Origin: Omphiscola glabra
Lineage: Eukaryota; Mollusca; Gastropoda; Lymnaeidae
Assembly: GCA_964017045.1 (NCBI GenBank)
Contig: OZ024799.1
Span: forward strand, 26,609,596 to 26,673,595
Reading direction: 5' to 3'
Length of the DNA: 64,000 nt
Below, piece by piece: positions 20,201 through 29,951 of the stretch. The translations under genes and the position numbers were made by a program. Within the stretch, counting starts at the first letter, position 1. Every line of letters starts with the position of its first letter. The notes below the pieces were generated by a model. That model had not been told where the DNA came from and made no database searches. It was given only the letters and a program-made list of their open reading frames with translations.

Positions 20201-22813
20201 CATTGGCGTAGGAAGGGTGGGCAGATGATGGTCTCACCTAGGCTCAGAGTTTCTTTGAAGCATCTCTACGGGTTCCCTTCCTCCCCGGAGCGACTCAAGT
20301 GCCCCCCCCCCCCTTTTTTGAGAATAATGTGTACTCAAATAAAACGAAAATATATTTATAAAAAATGTCAAAATTGTATTTTTTTAAACATTTTTAAAAA
20401 GAATAGTAACGGATGCATTTAACCCAATAGCAATTAAACAATTAGTGGAACTAATGAAATATCAATTCGCTCAATATAAACACCTGTTCACCCCTACGTT
20501 TTGGCCGTAGTAACTACCTTTTTAAGCCTAACATTACGGCACTACGACGAGTCTAAAAAAACTACAGTTTCGAGAGTTTTATCGTTTGTTTTATTTTTTT
20601 TTTTAATAAATAAATTTTAGGACAAAAAATAAATAAATTTTAGGACGAAATTCGTTACAAATATAGTTTTTGGCATAATTTTAAATTTACTCGATTCGAT
20701 ATTGGTTGAGTTAGATGATATTAAAACTTTAAAAAAATTAATATATTTTTTTTAAAAAGAAAAATGAAGAATTTAAATGAGAGCATAAATATAGTACCGG
20801 ATATACGTGTCGTAAACTGTCATTAAATCGAGAGCGTTTTTGTTTTCTTTATATCATTAAATGTGCCAATTTTGTTATAATATAGTTTCACGAATAACTA
20901 TGTTTATTAAATTCCCAACAGCCTTTCCCGTTTTAATCTCAGAATAATCTGCCACACCTGTTTGCCGACATTAAAAAAAATTAAAATTTTATAGATGAGA
21001 ATCTATTTGAAAGCTTAAAAAAAAAAAAACACAAAAAACACCTTTTTCGTGAACTTGCATTTTGATTATCATTCCCATTCTATTTTTGTACTAGTTTTAG
21101 AAAACAATTATTCTGGATTTGGTGACACTAATTTATTTTACTAGCATCTCTTCCCAGTGGCGTAGTGAGGGTGGCAAGGGGGGCATCATGCCCCGGGCGC
21201 TACACACAAAGGGGCGCCAAATGGTATATTTTACTATAATATTGTATTGTTTTTCGAATAGGGGGGGCGCTAAAAAGGTATTTGGGGGGCGCTAAAAAGG
21301 TATTGTGCCCCGGGCGCGAGTTAAGCTCGCTACGCCACTGTCTCTTCCGTTGCTCTCCGACTATGTGTAAAATGTTGCTAAACTAAATTCAGGTATGTGC
21401 TGAAATGTTCTGGGTACCAGTACTACAACGATTTAAACGGTTGAGGGGGTGGGGGGAATAAGATAGGGAAAACTGCATATTTTCAACTGGAATGAATTTA
21501 ATTTAATTCAATTTGGAAAGAAGTGGAGTTAGAGATGTCACTGGTCGTTATCATGGCTCATTTTGGCGGTTTCCACCTGAATATCTGAAATTCCACCTCA
21601 AAAGTGTCTCAAAGAAATACTGAATGCATTATAAATTTGCTTGACAGTCTTCGACACCCTTAAATTCTACACCCACTTCCCTCATACTGATCATTGTGAC
21701 ATTATGGGATTGAATATAAGCTTGTGCAAAATGATTCCCATGGGGCACGCCACAACCGGAATTAATACAGTTTAAGTATGGCAATGACCGCCATAATGCC
21801 TCCCCCGGACGCTTAAAAAATTCGTTCCCCTCAAAAAGTCGAATGACCCTTTACCGAGGGTCACCTAAGACCATTCGAAAACACAAATACACCACAGTTG
21901 TGAAGTAGCAACGAAAATAAGTTTATATTTGGGGGGTCGCCACAACATGAGGAACTGTATTAAAGGGTCGGAACATGAGGAAGGGTGAGAACCACTGTCC
22001 TATATAAACTGCCCAGTGGCGTAGTAGTATTAGTGCTGCAATGGGCGTAGCTAGATTGTTTGTTACCAGGGGACAATATTAATTTTACCCGTACCCCCTT
22101 TTTCAGCTCAGAAACCCATTATTTTCATCCAGTGAATAACATCAGAGCCCATTTTGTCCCCCCGCCCCCACCACTGTTCTGGTGCATGGGGACTCCTTAC
22201 CCCTGCCTCATGTAACGCCTCTGGCCACTGTCACTGCCCACCAGAAAATTTAAGCACTCCCCCCCCCCCCCCCCCCCCCCCCCCCGAGGAAAATGAAAGA
22301 AACACTACACGGGTTGAATTTGAATATTTTCCTTAAATGTAGGGGGACATTATCGGCCAATTGAAGAGGTTTTTTTATCCGGGGGTCGGGGGGAGGGGAT
22401 TCAGCCACCTTGATCGCTGCACGTACCCTAGCATTCCATTTCTTCAAAACACTTTGCTATTACATGCTCGATCGTGTCCTGGAGTAAGTCGTCTAATACG
22501 AGTTGTGTTACACTCCCTTCACCCTACACATTCTATATCACATGCTCAATTTTTTTTTATCGAGTTGTTAGTGCCTAATGCCTTCTGTTAAGCTAGTTCT
22601 TTATCAATCATGTTCTTGTGAAAACTTTTCTAAATGCTGTATTTTGCCTCTAGGCTGATAATGGACGTGAGGAGAATGGCTATGGAGCTCAGTCAAGCAA
22701 GTGTCAAGCTCAATACAATGAGGCCAGAATCCCACGCAATGATGGGAAAGCCCGACTCTCCGGTCGACCGCCCACCCTCTAGAACTGGACCTAGCGACAT
22801 CGAACTTCAGTAA
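17092..22813 (+). CDS. Unrecognised single-pass membrane protein, last three exons
   Basis: Three exons with proper acceptors and donors connect in matching phase 2/2 and give 143 residues ending in a stop. Residues 1-35 are Ser/Thr-rich (TTPDITTTIITSAFTT). A hydrophobic helix, LRVSMVLLLVLATLVLYHML, at about 67-86 is the only membrane span. A 55-residue tail follows (amphipathic MDVRRMAMELSQAS, then a polar end finishing SDIELQ). Upstream exons were not found; they could lie farther left, beyond the repeat block. I do not recognise the family. The C-terminal anchor plus short luminal or cytosolic tail slightly recalls GRAM-domain lipid-transfer proteins, but the sequence does not prove it. 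That it is a real gene rests on three splice-consistent exons and an uninterrupted frame. Confidence 0.68.
17903..18794 (+). mobile_element. Solo LTR, copy 1 (split by a hAT MITE)
   Basis: It starts TGTTACGC and ends GTACGCAACA. After removing the nested MITE and its duplicated 8-mer the length is 600 bp, against 596 bp for the copy at 46.05 kb. Both have a TATA-like box followed by the same start region (tataaataagacgaccgaca here), aattagccct, and a gagccata segment near the end. The flanks cgac/ctac agree at 3 of 4. No internal gag/pol is adjacent, so it is a solo LTR. It lies in an intron of the unknown membrane-protein gene. Confidence 0.75.
18078..18361. mobile_element. hAT MITE nested in the solo LTR
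   Basis: It is 284 bp from CAGGGGTCTGAGAGAGCC to GCCATAGGTTCCCGACCCCTG. The perfect 8-bp duplication ctttagac lies at 18070..18077 and 18362..18369. Subterminal gagccat / gcgagccata inverted copies (ggctcgcgagccat) are present. No coding capacity. Confidence 0.92.
18800..19560. other. GC-richer block of unknown nature
   Basis: The base composition differs clearly from the surrounding intron, with an 81-codon open frame at 18919..19164 and segments such as aaagcgccaggcgccctcta and gggtagcgccaggtgcattg that share gcgccaggcgc-like words. No protein family is recognised. It may be a retroelement untranslated region. Confidence 0.3.
19591..19666. repeat. 12-bp tandem repeat
   Basis: Six full copies of tgtggctgttca (one with g to a) plus a partial copy. 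Open frames on both strands here are by-products of the 12-bp period. Confidence 0.95.
20047..20166 (+). CDS. Unknown membrane protein, transmembrane exon
   Basis: A long T tract and CATCAG precede it, and GTAAGT follows. The encoded RTALMRALLLNFPSYS leads into the membrane helix. It joins the previous exon through a split Arg and the next through a split Lys. Confidence 0.72.
21155..21340. mobile_element. hAT-like MITE with perfect target duplication
   Basis: It is 186 bp from CAGTGGCGTAGTGAGGGTGG to GCTCGCTACGCCACTG. The 8-bp duplication tctcttcc lies at 21147..21154 and 21341..21348. It contains tandem and inverted gccccgggcgc words and a doubled ggggggcgctaaaaaggta segment. Confidence 0.92.
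21836..21997 (+). mobile_element. hAT right-end fragment
   Basis: It matches the right ends of the elements at 13.1 and 28.5 kb (gaagtagcaacgaaaataag, gggtcgccacaacatgagga) and ends GGGTGAGAACCACTG. The left terminal repeat is absent, so it is truncated. Confidence 0.75.
22259..22285. repeat. Poly(C) tract, 27 bases
   Basis: Uninterrupted C27. Other long runs in the window are listed in the findings. Confidence 0.97.
22654..22813 (+). CDS. Unknown membrane protein, last coding exon
   Basis: Acceptor TTTTGCCTCTAG. It encodes LIMDVRRMAMELSQASVKLN, then a Pro/Ser-rich end PVDRPPSRTGPSDIELQ and TAA at 22811..22813. The 3' UTR probably runs into the G-rich and 45-bp repeat region; an AATAAA lies at about 23730. 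Confidence 0.72.
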
Positions 22814-23146
22814 TGCAGCATACCGACGTAGATCAGAATACGTCGATGATTTGGAGGGCGAATGTCTCTTAACAGTTCCTGTGCCACCGCTGCTCAGTTT
22901 GTTTGTCTGTTTGTTTTTTGTTGTTTTTTTTTGGGGGGAGGGGGGGGGGAGAGTTTTGCTTTATTTTGCCGGGGGGGGGGGGTTGGGAGAATCCACCACA
23001 CGGAGGCGCGTGTTTGTTTACAATATTTGACTTAAATTTTTATTTATTTATGTCGGAGTTGTGATTAATTTATTTTGACCCTACGTCGAAAATTAGACCG
23101 TGTTAATTTTCATAGTCCAATAATGCTAAGATTTAAACAATGTAAA

Positions 23147-23683
23147 TAATGGCTGTTTACAGTTTTATTGGACTACTCTGTGACTGTTAAACAATGGATG
23201 TTGACAGTTCTATTGGACTACTCTGTGACTGTTAAACAATGGATGTTGACAGTTTTATTGGACTACTCTGTAACTGTTAAATAATGGATGTTGACAGTTC
23301 TATTGGACTACTCTGTGACTGTTAAACAATGGATGTTGACAGTTTTATTGGACTACTCTGTAACTGTTAAATAATGGATGTTGACAGTTCTATTGGACTA
23401 CTCTGTAACTGTTAAATAATGGATGTTGACAGTTCTATTGGACTACTCTGTAACTGTTAAATAATGGATGTTGACAGTTCTATTGGACTACTCTGTAACT
23501 GTTAAATAATGGATGTTGACAGTTCTATTGGACTACTCTGTAACTGTTAAATAATGGATGTTGACAGTTCTATTGGACTACTCTGTAACTGTTAAATAAT
23601 GGATGTTGACAATTCTATTGGACTACTCTGTAACTGTTAAATAATGGATGTTGACAGTTCTATTGGACTACTCTGTAACTGTT
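23147..23683. repeat. 45-bp minisatellite, 12 copies
   Basis: The ggactactctg core recurs every 45 bases from 23170 to 23665. The first copies carry gtgactgttaaac variants, the later ones are almost identical (gtaactgttaaat). Each unit contains TTGACAGTT and AACTGTTAA, a 9-bp inverted pair with one G-T, around a 17-base loop. It lies 330 bases after the stop of the unknown membrane-protein gene, probably in its 3' UTR or just beyond. Confidence 0.96.
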
Positions 23684-24353
23684 TCTACTTCGTGGTATTA
23701 TTTTATTTTGAATGGGAAAAAAAAGATGAATAAACATTTAAGAAATTAAAGGTGTTGTATAATTTAATTAGAAGGTGCAGTGTTGTCCAACAATGACTTT
23801 TTGAATGTCTGGACGTAACAGATTTAGGGAAAAACAACATACAGTCTTAGTTCCAATGAGGCGATGGCATGCATGAGTACATTAGCGGTGTGGGGGGGGG
23901 GTAGCGAGGGGTTGTGCCGCCCGGGGCAGGCAAGCTTTTTGCCGGCCCTTTCCATGAAAATATCCGCAGTTGGCCAAAAATGCCGCCACTCCATATAAAG
24001 AAAAAATTGTCGCCCGGAAGGGACTGCCCTCCCATCAACCCCTTCGGACGGGACTGCCCTCCTATCAACCCCTTTCCCACGCCCTTTTTACACAAAATAT
24101 CAATTCTGTTATTGTCAATTTCTTCAAATATTAATTCCGCTAACACAGTATTCTTCTTTGGCAAAGAGCAGTCGTAGAGACAAAGTGACCAACATTTATA
24201 GAGGGTATTAGACCAGGTCATACAGAGTAATAAGGATCGGCCTCCCAAGCTGTCTATATGTCAAACTATTAAATTTATATAATAGTGTAGTGTATTTCTA
24301 CTTCCTAAATAAAAATAGGAAATAGTAGCATACGTTACGTGGAGCTGGAATCA

Positions 24354-24420
24354 AAAGGCAGGACAATTAGAAATGAACGTTTTCGGCTAATAATAGCCTT
24401 CTTCAGAAGACAGGACAGGT
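24354..24420 (-). other. Penelope-type terminal motif resembling a hammerhead ribozyme core
   Basis: On the minus strand the order is CTGAAGA (24406..24400), a hairpin GGCTA-TTAT-TAGCC (24398..24385), then GAAA and ACGTT; farther on lies AACGTA (about 24331..24336). This is the CUGANGA / stem II / GAAA / stem III layout of hammerheads found in the terminal repeats of Penelope-like elements. An unpaired A between CTGAAGA and stem II, one extra A after the GAAA and no evident stem I make it degenerate or a chance decayed copy. The next occurrence of caaaagacaggacaa at 25253 may mark the same family. Confidence 0.4.
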
Positions 24421-24704
24421 AAAAAAAAGGACAAGAAATAGAGAATAGTTAAAAGCTTTAGTGATTGTTATTGCCGCAAGTTGGATTTTTCAAAACCAAG
24501 ATTGCAGGAAGTGAAAGAATATATGTATTGTTACTGTGAAAAATTAGGTCTTAAAATTATCTTAACGGACAGAAATATTTTGGAGATATATAAAATGTAA
24601 AAGAAAAGAAATTCGGGGAAATTGAGAATCATTAGTAGAAGAGTATTTGATTAATTCCAAATAGTGGCATTGTGCCGAGAAGCTAAATTAATTTGTTTCA
24701 ATTC

Positions 24705-24736
24705 TAACTCTCTCTCTCTCTCTCCCTCTCTCTCTA
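24705..24736. repeat. (TC)n microsatellite
   Basis: A run of tc dinucleotides with one interruption (ctctctctctccctctctct). Confidence 0.95.
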
Positions 24737-24739
24737 GTG

Positions 24740-25720
24740 TGTTGGTACAGGAAATCAGTGCTAATTGGATACATCTAAAGTCCCTATATGTTAATCCTAA
24801 ATCAACCTAATATGACATATACATTAATGTAAACATTTATTAATATTCCTAATAGTTTGTTTTTTTGTACTCTGAGTTTTGACCAACTAATCACTGCTTG
24901 CCTGATGCCTTTTAACAAAATAGAGTTTTTAAAATACTTATCCAATATGTATTAAATTTCCGGCAGTGATTTTTGTAATGGAAACCTTTCTGGAATTAAA
25001 GACCGAATAAAATTTAGTAATATAAAAAAATGTTTGTATAACACAAGCAATAAACATTTCAATCAACTAAATATTAGGAAATGTATCATTTATTTACCCT
25101 AGATCATCCATTAATAAATATATTTTGTCTTTTGTAAACATCTTATATCTTCTTCACATAGTTAAGCCGTTCATGTACGAAGAAAAAAAATTACCAGTTT
25201 TAAAAACCCATTAAATGTATAGATCTTTCAAATTATTATTATTTTTTTTAATCAAAAGACAGGACAATACGAAATTACGAACAAACAACAGAGAAAACAA
25301 TTTAAAACAAAAATAAATTGTTGCATTTTAGTTTTAGTATCCGAGAGGACAGCAAGAGAAATGTGTTAGAACATAAGAAAGTACGAGAATTAATATATAG
25401 GTCAGCCTTTGAGTAGTTTTCTCTGCCTTTCTCTGATCAAATAATCAAAGAGAAACACTAAATTCAGGTATAACATGTTCCTCTTCATTTTGAAAAAATC
25501 AACATGTGAAATCATATTTTCTTCATTTTCACCTTGAAAAACAGAAAAGAAAAAAAAATTGGGGGGGGGGGGGGGTGGGGGGGGCTCGAAATTTGATAGA
25601 ATATGTTGTAAATGGTAATGAGTCTGTGTGCCAAGTTTCAACTCGATCGGTTGACGGGAAGTGGCTCACTTCGCCGTCCGAAGGTCTTACAGCAACGAAC
25701 AAAAGTAAAGTTAATATAAT

Positions 25721-25755
<35 letters not shown>

Positions 25756-27113
25756 TAAAGTCAGGTTACGCTTAGCGGGGCAGTTAGAAAGTTGCTAAGA
25801 TAGGGCCTTAAATATTATTTTCATTGATGCAAAATTTATTGTAATAAGTTTATTCTAAAGAAAGTTATGTTTTTTTCGTGAATTATTGTGGGATAACTGT
25901 TAATTGAGACATACAGGAAAATATAAAAGTTACCGAAATAAAACTTGAAAGAGATTTGAGATAGATATTAAAAAGAGCAATAAACTGGAGGTTTTCAAGG
26001 AATTAATGAAGATTACCATTATATCAGTGATCGTCAAAACAATATTCAAACAATAGAATTCAAAAAATAATTTCTACGGTACTCAAGATGAGCTCATTAA
26101 TTTTCAAAATGGCCGTCAAATTTCCATATGTCATATTTGAACATGAAAACATGAACAATATTCTCCAAAATATCTGGTCACGTATATCAAATTGTTCGTA
26201 TTGAAAAGGGGAACAATAATAAGGAAAGGTGAACTTATGTGTCCCAAAATGTAATTAATTTGATATCTCTGAGAACAAAATCTGATTTTAAAAATGTACT
26301 ATAGTACATTATAGTAGTAATAGTAATAGACACTTGAGTCTTTCTTGCATAGATTTTTACAGGTTTGTTTCCTTTCTATAATCTTTCTGTTTAAGTGTAG
26401 CCTTTGTTTCTTTTAGAAATGTACACACCTTGCAGTCAGCATTTATTCTTTTAGGCGACGAAGATTTACATGAATCTGTTTTGCCCGCTGAGCGAATGCT
26501 GTATTTGCCATTTCTTACGACACTTTATCTACGTCGTTGTTAAATTTGTAAATTTTACACAAATAAAAATTATTTTAGATGTGCCTATTGGTTGCCACAG
26601 AAAAAGTTTTTAAAAATATATATCTTTTTTAAATCACTGAAAAACCAAATAAAAATTTTGAGCATCTTCAAGTATCAAGCGATTAGTGGACAGTGTGCAA
26701 GAAATTAAATAGTAGGCTCGCCTTAATTAAACTTGACATATTTGCCAAAAATGTCTTGATTGAACATCGGGAGATACTGTATTGTTAAGCATCCAATTCT
26801 CTTTAAAATGATGTATCACTCAACCTATTTAACAGAGAAATGAATGCGAACCGCATTTTTTTTCCCAACGCATATGCAAGGTTTACATCCTGAAGTGGAC
26901 TAAAAGTTAAAAAAGGGTACGTAACTCTGCAATGATTTTACACTTGCAGATAACTGATTTACCCAAATAATCGGATAATCCGCCTGCGTCCGTTATTGTC
27001 AAAACCTGGCTACGCCCTACGCTACTGATCATCAATTGTTGCAATCATATAGAATATGCTTGCAATTAGGTCTAGCAGGTGAAACGTTCGTTGAATGCAA
27101 AAAAATATTTTTG
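24740..27113. other. Intergenic AT-rich region
   Basis: No gene. It holds a G15 tract at 25561 with a unit similar to MON2 intron 4 (about 1310-1460), and a lone right-end motif ctggctacgccctacgctac near 27007. Otherwise plain AT-rich sequence. Confidence 0.4.
25724..25754. repeat. Poly(T) tract, 31 bases
   Basis: Uninterrupted T31. It could be the tail of a minus-strand retroposed sequence, but no such element was recognised next to it. Confidence 0.9.
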
Positions 27114-27153
27114 AGAATTGGGGCCATCCATAAATGGCGTCAAGCGTCTAGGG

Positions 27154-28564
27154 CAGCGGTTCTCAACCTGTGGGTCGCGACCCCTTTGGGGGTCGCGAGA
27201 CACTTTTGCGGGGGTCGCCAAGGACCTTTGGAAAACACTATTCCGATGATGATGGTCTTAGAAACCGATTGATTTTGTCCAGCTGAAAAACCAGACATGT
27301 CGCCAATTTTTATTTATTAGATATCGCCCTTTGAACTATTCACACCATAATAAAGCTTAAACCTACAGGGAAAACGACTGCACAAATCAGCTCGTTTACG
27401 TATAATCGCGGATTATAAATAGGGCATAATATAGACGAATCAGAAAAGTCCAGTAAAAATGTAGAAGAAAAAACTCAAAGTTACCTCCCTTAATATCAAG
27501 TGATGGGTTTAATTAACCAATGGCAAGTAAAGAAAACGTAAATAAATAAAGAATATAGGTCAAATGTCAGATGCTGAAATTACACTGAACAATAAATGAT
27601 ACTATTGTCATCTACGATGAATTTAAAGTGAACATTTAAAGGCCAAATTAAATATCGGTTTAGGAAGCATAGTCTTTCTAGTGATAATACATGGGGTAAA
27701 GATAGTCATTGTTCATGTTCTATGTGATTAGAATCAGTGTACTGAGAGGAAAGTTTAGGATTAAGACAAACTAAAAGCCATTTTGATCGCAAGCATCCAA
27801 GCTTTGCCGGCAAGGATACCAACTATTTTAGAAGTAAAGCTGATGGACTCCAGAAAGGCAGACTTGACACTGGAGGCAAGTACCAAAAAACAAAACGTAG
27901 CAGCAGTTGAAGCTTCATATTTGGTGGCACTCAGAATCGCCAGAGCTATGAAACCTCTCACCTTTGCTGAAGATTTATTGCTGCCAGCGGCCAAAAACAT
28001 TGTTCGCGTTATGATCGGAGATAAATTAGTTACGAAATTGAGTACAATTTCCTTTATCTAACGACACTGTCCGCAGAAGAATAGATACCATGGTAATCAG
28101 GTCTAAATACAGAAGTAGAATTGTTGTGGAATATGATCTTCGTTGTGCGCTTGCAAAAACTGCCCCGAGCATTTCTGATCTGGTAAAAAAGAAACAATCT
28201 CAACCTTCGCACTGACGTTGGCTTTTTACGCATACTGTCGCAAAATGTAGCAATGTAGTTTACTTTAGTTATGTTAAGACTGTTACCCATGCTACACCAT
28301 GCTTAAAGACAAAATCTCATTTATTTGTAGTTAGAAATAAATTGTTCACAATATTGTTTTTGTGATTAATCACTATGCTTGAATTATGTTCAATTTGTAA
28401 CCATGAAAATAAATCCTGCATATCAGATATTTACATTACTATTCATAACAGAAGCAAAATAACAGTTAAGAAGTAGCAACGAACATAAGTTTATGGTTGG
28501 GGGTCGCTACAACATGAGGAACTGCATAAAGGGGTCGCGGCATAAGAAAGGTTGAGAACCGCTG
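27154..28564 (+). mobile_element. hAT transposon, internally deleted, 1411 bp
   Basis: It starts CAGCGGTTCTCAACCTGTGG and ends AGGTTGAGAACCGCTG, with a perfect 8-bp target duplication gtctaggg at 27146..27153 and 28565..28572. It is the long relative of the MITE at 12746..13133. It carries only a fragment of its transposase, so it is non-autonomous. Confidence 0.94.
27779..28215 (+). pseudogene. ZBED5-like hAT transposase fragment
   Basis: Successive frames give KHPSFAGKDTNYFRSKADGL (end of the BED region), VAAVEASYLVALRIARAMKP, FAEDLLLPAAKNIVRVMIG, then SNDTVRRRIDTM after a one-base frameshift near 28055-28060, and RSRIVVEYDLRCALAKTAPS. The segments A.EASYLVA.RIA...KP and L..LPA.K..V are conserved in the hAT transposases that gave rise to vertebrate ZBED5 and GTF2IRD2-type genes. 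Most of the catalytic domain is missing. There are two frameshifts, so it is not expressed as an enzyme. Confidence 0.85.
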
Positions 28565-29247
28565 GTCTAGGGGGAGGGGGCAGATTTTTGTGACGATGTG
28601 TGACGAAGTGGGGGGTGGGCCCCCTCAAGCAATGTGACGTCACATGAAAAGTAGAATATTGTAGTAAATAATTGCCCTTATAACCCTAAATTACGGACAT
28701 TTTTAACATATTTTTAAAATAAAAAAAACATCATTATTTTATTTTAAAACTGCTATCACTGAGAGAATCAGTACAGGTATGCCAGGTCCGAAAAATGGCC
28801 TCTGATCAAGTTACAAGACGCCAAGGAGAAGGAGACTCGGGGTGTAGTCGTGAGAATGTATGACTAAATGTGAACACGGTAGTCATAGAATTCGGGCGAT
28901 CACGGGAAGTGGGATGGAACTATATTAAATGGTTGACTGGGAGAGGGGGTGGTGGTATCTTAGTAAATGCTCTAGGGCAGGGATTATTAACATTTTTTGC
29001 AACGCTGCAGATCCACTCCGTTTTAACCCCCCCCCCCCCACACACACACGATTAAAAAATAATTAAACAACTTAGTTATCGTAGTTTTATTTCTTTCATT
29101 AACTTTATAAGCAAGGGAAAGAATTACCAATAAAAGCAGTGCGCCAACAAAATTCACAAGAAAGACATTTACTGCTGTAATCAAAATTCATACAAACTAA
29201 TAACAAAAAAAACAGCAGCATTGGCTAGCAATGGCAGCAATAACAAT

Positions 29248-29642
29248 CAGTGGCGTAGCTAAGGTTGGTGTCACTCGGCCCGTTAAGCTCGTGCTGTCAA
29301 CCCCCCACCCCCTCGACTTCCACAATGTAATTCTTCTTGTTAAACTTAGTCCACTGTATAACAAATACAAGAACAAAAACAAATTAATTGAAGGTCAGGA
29401 GGTAAATGTATTTAAGAACTGTAACTTGTACTTAGAATCGCTCATTGTTATCAATCTTTTCCATAGACAGCCCAGGATTCTCAATCAACGTGGAAAAATG
29501 TACGTGTCATCTGTTATCCTTTTATGAATTTCGGTTAGACCGAGCAGTGTGTGCTCTGTAAATACAAAAATTTTCAATTTGATGGCACCCCCTGAGATGG
29601 CGTCACCACCGTGCGGTTCGCATCCCTCTAGCTACGCCACTG
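29248..29642 (+). mobile_element. hAT-type MITE nested in repeat B
   Basis: It runs from CAGTGGCGTAGCTAAGGTTG to CCCTCTAGCTACGCCACTG, 395 bp. The flanks ataacaat and aatacact are diverged versions of the aatacaat duplication seen at the same place in copy A, so the insertion preceded duplication of the compound repeat. Only one 28-bp unit is present here. Confidence 0.8.
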
Positions 29643-29951
29643 AATACACTTTTCTGGTCTTCCACACCTCAGGGCTGGGTAGGTACTTTTACCGCTGGAT
29701 AAGAACCGCCGTTCTAGTGAAATGTTTCTGACACAGGTGCAGTAATTTGATATCCACGGGTGGTGAATTTCTTAAGGATTTGTAAAGGACAGTCAGTAAT
29801 TGACAAATGGACTTTTTATTTTTTTAAAAAAAGGGGGGGGGGGAGGGGGGTGTAGAGATTTGTGACGTTATATTTTAGGGGGGGGGTCTAAATTTTTGTG
29901 ATGATTTGTGACGATGGGGTAGGGGGGTCAAACATTTATGGCTGGCCCCAT

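Larger units (their letters stand above)
27114..29951 (+). repeat. Dispersed compound repeat, copy B, interrupted by a hAT element
   Basis: It is similar to copy A at 8.4-10.1 kb. It starts ttggggccatccataaatgg (27119..27138) and ends atttatggctggcccca (about 29935-29951); these ends form an inverted repeat. The 27154..28564 hAT element plus one 8-bp duplication is an insertion into it. The shared body includes ctctgatcaagttacaagac, a nested cagtggcgtagc MITE and ttttctggtcttccacacct. This copy keeps a right end that copy A lacks. Confidence 0.8.

Noticed and set aside
23147..23683. 45-bp repeats as a CRISPR array
   Set aside because: No spacers vary between repeats; the whole unit repeats.
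28870..29055. Open frame in repeat B ending near a C/A-rich tract
   Set aside because: The same sequence in copy A is interrupted and shows no conserved protein; non-coding transposon body.
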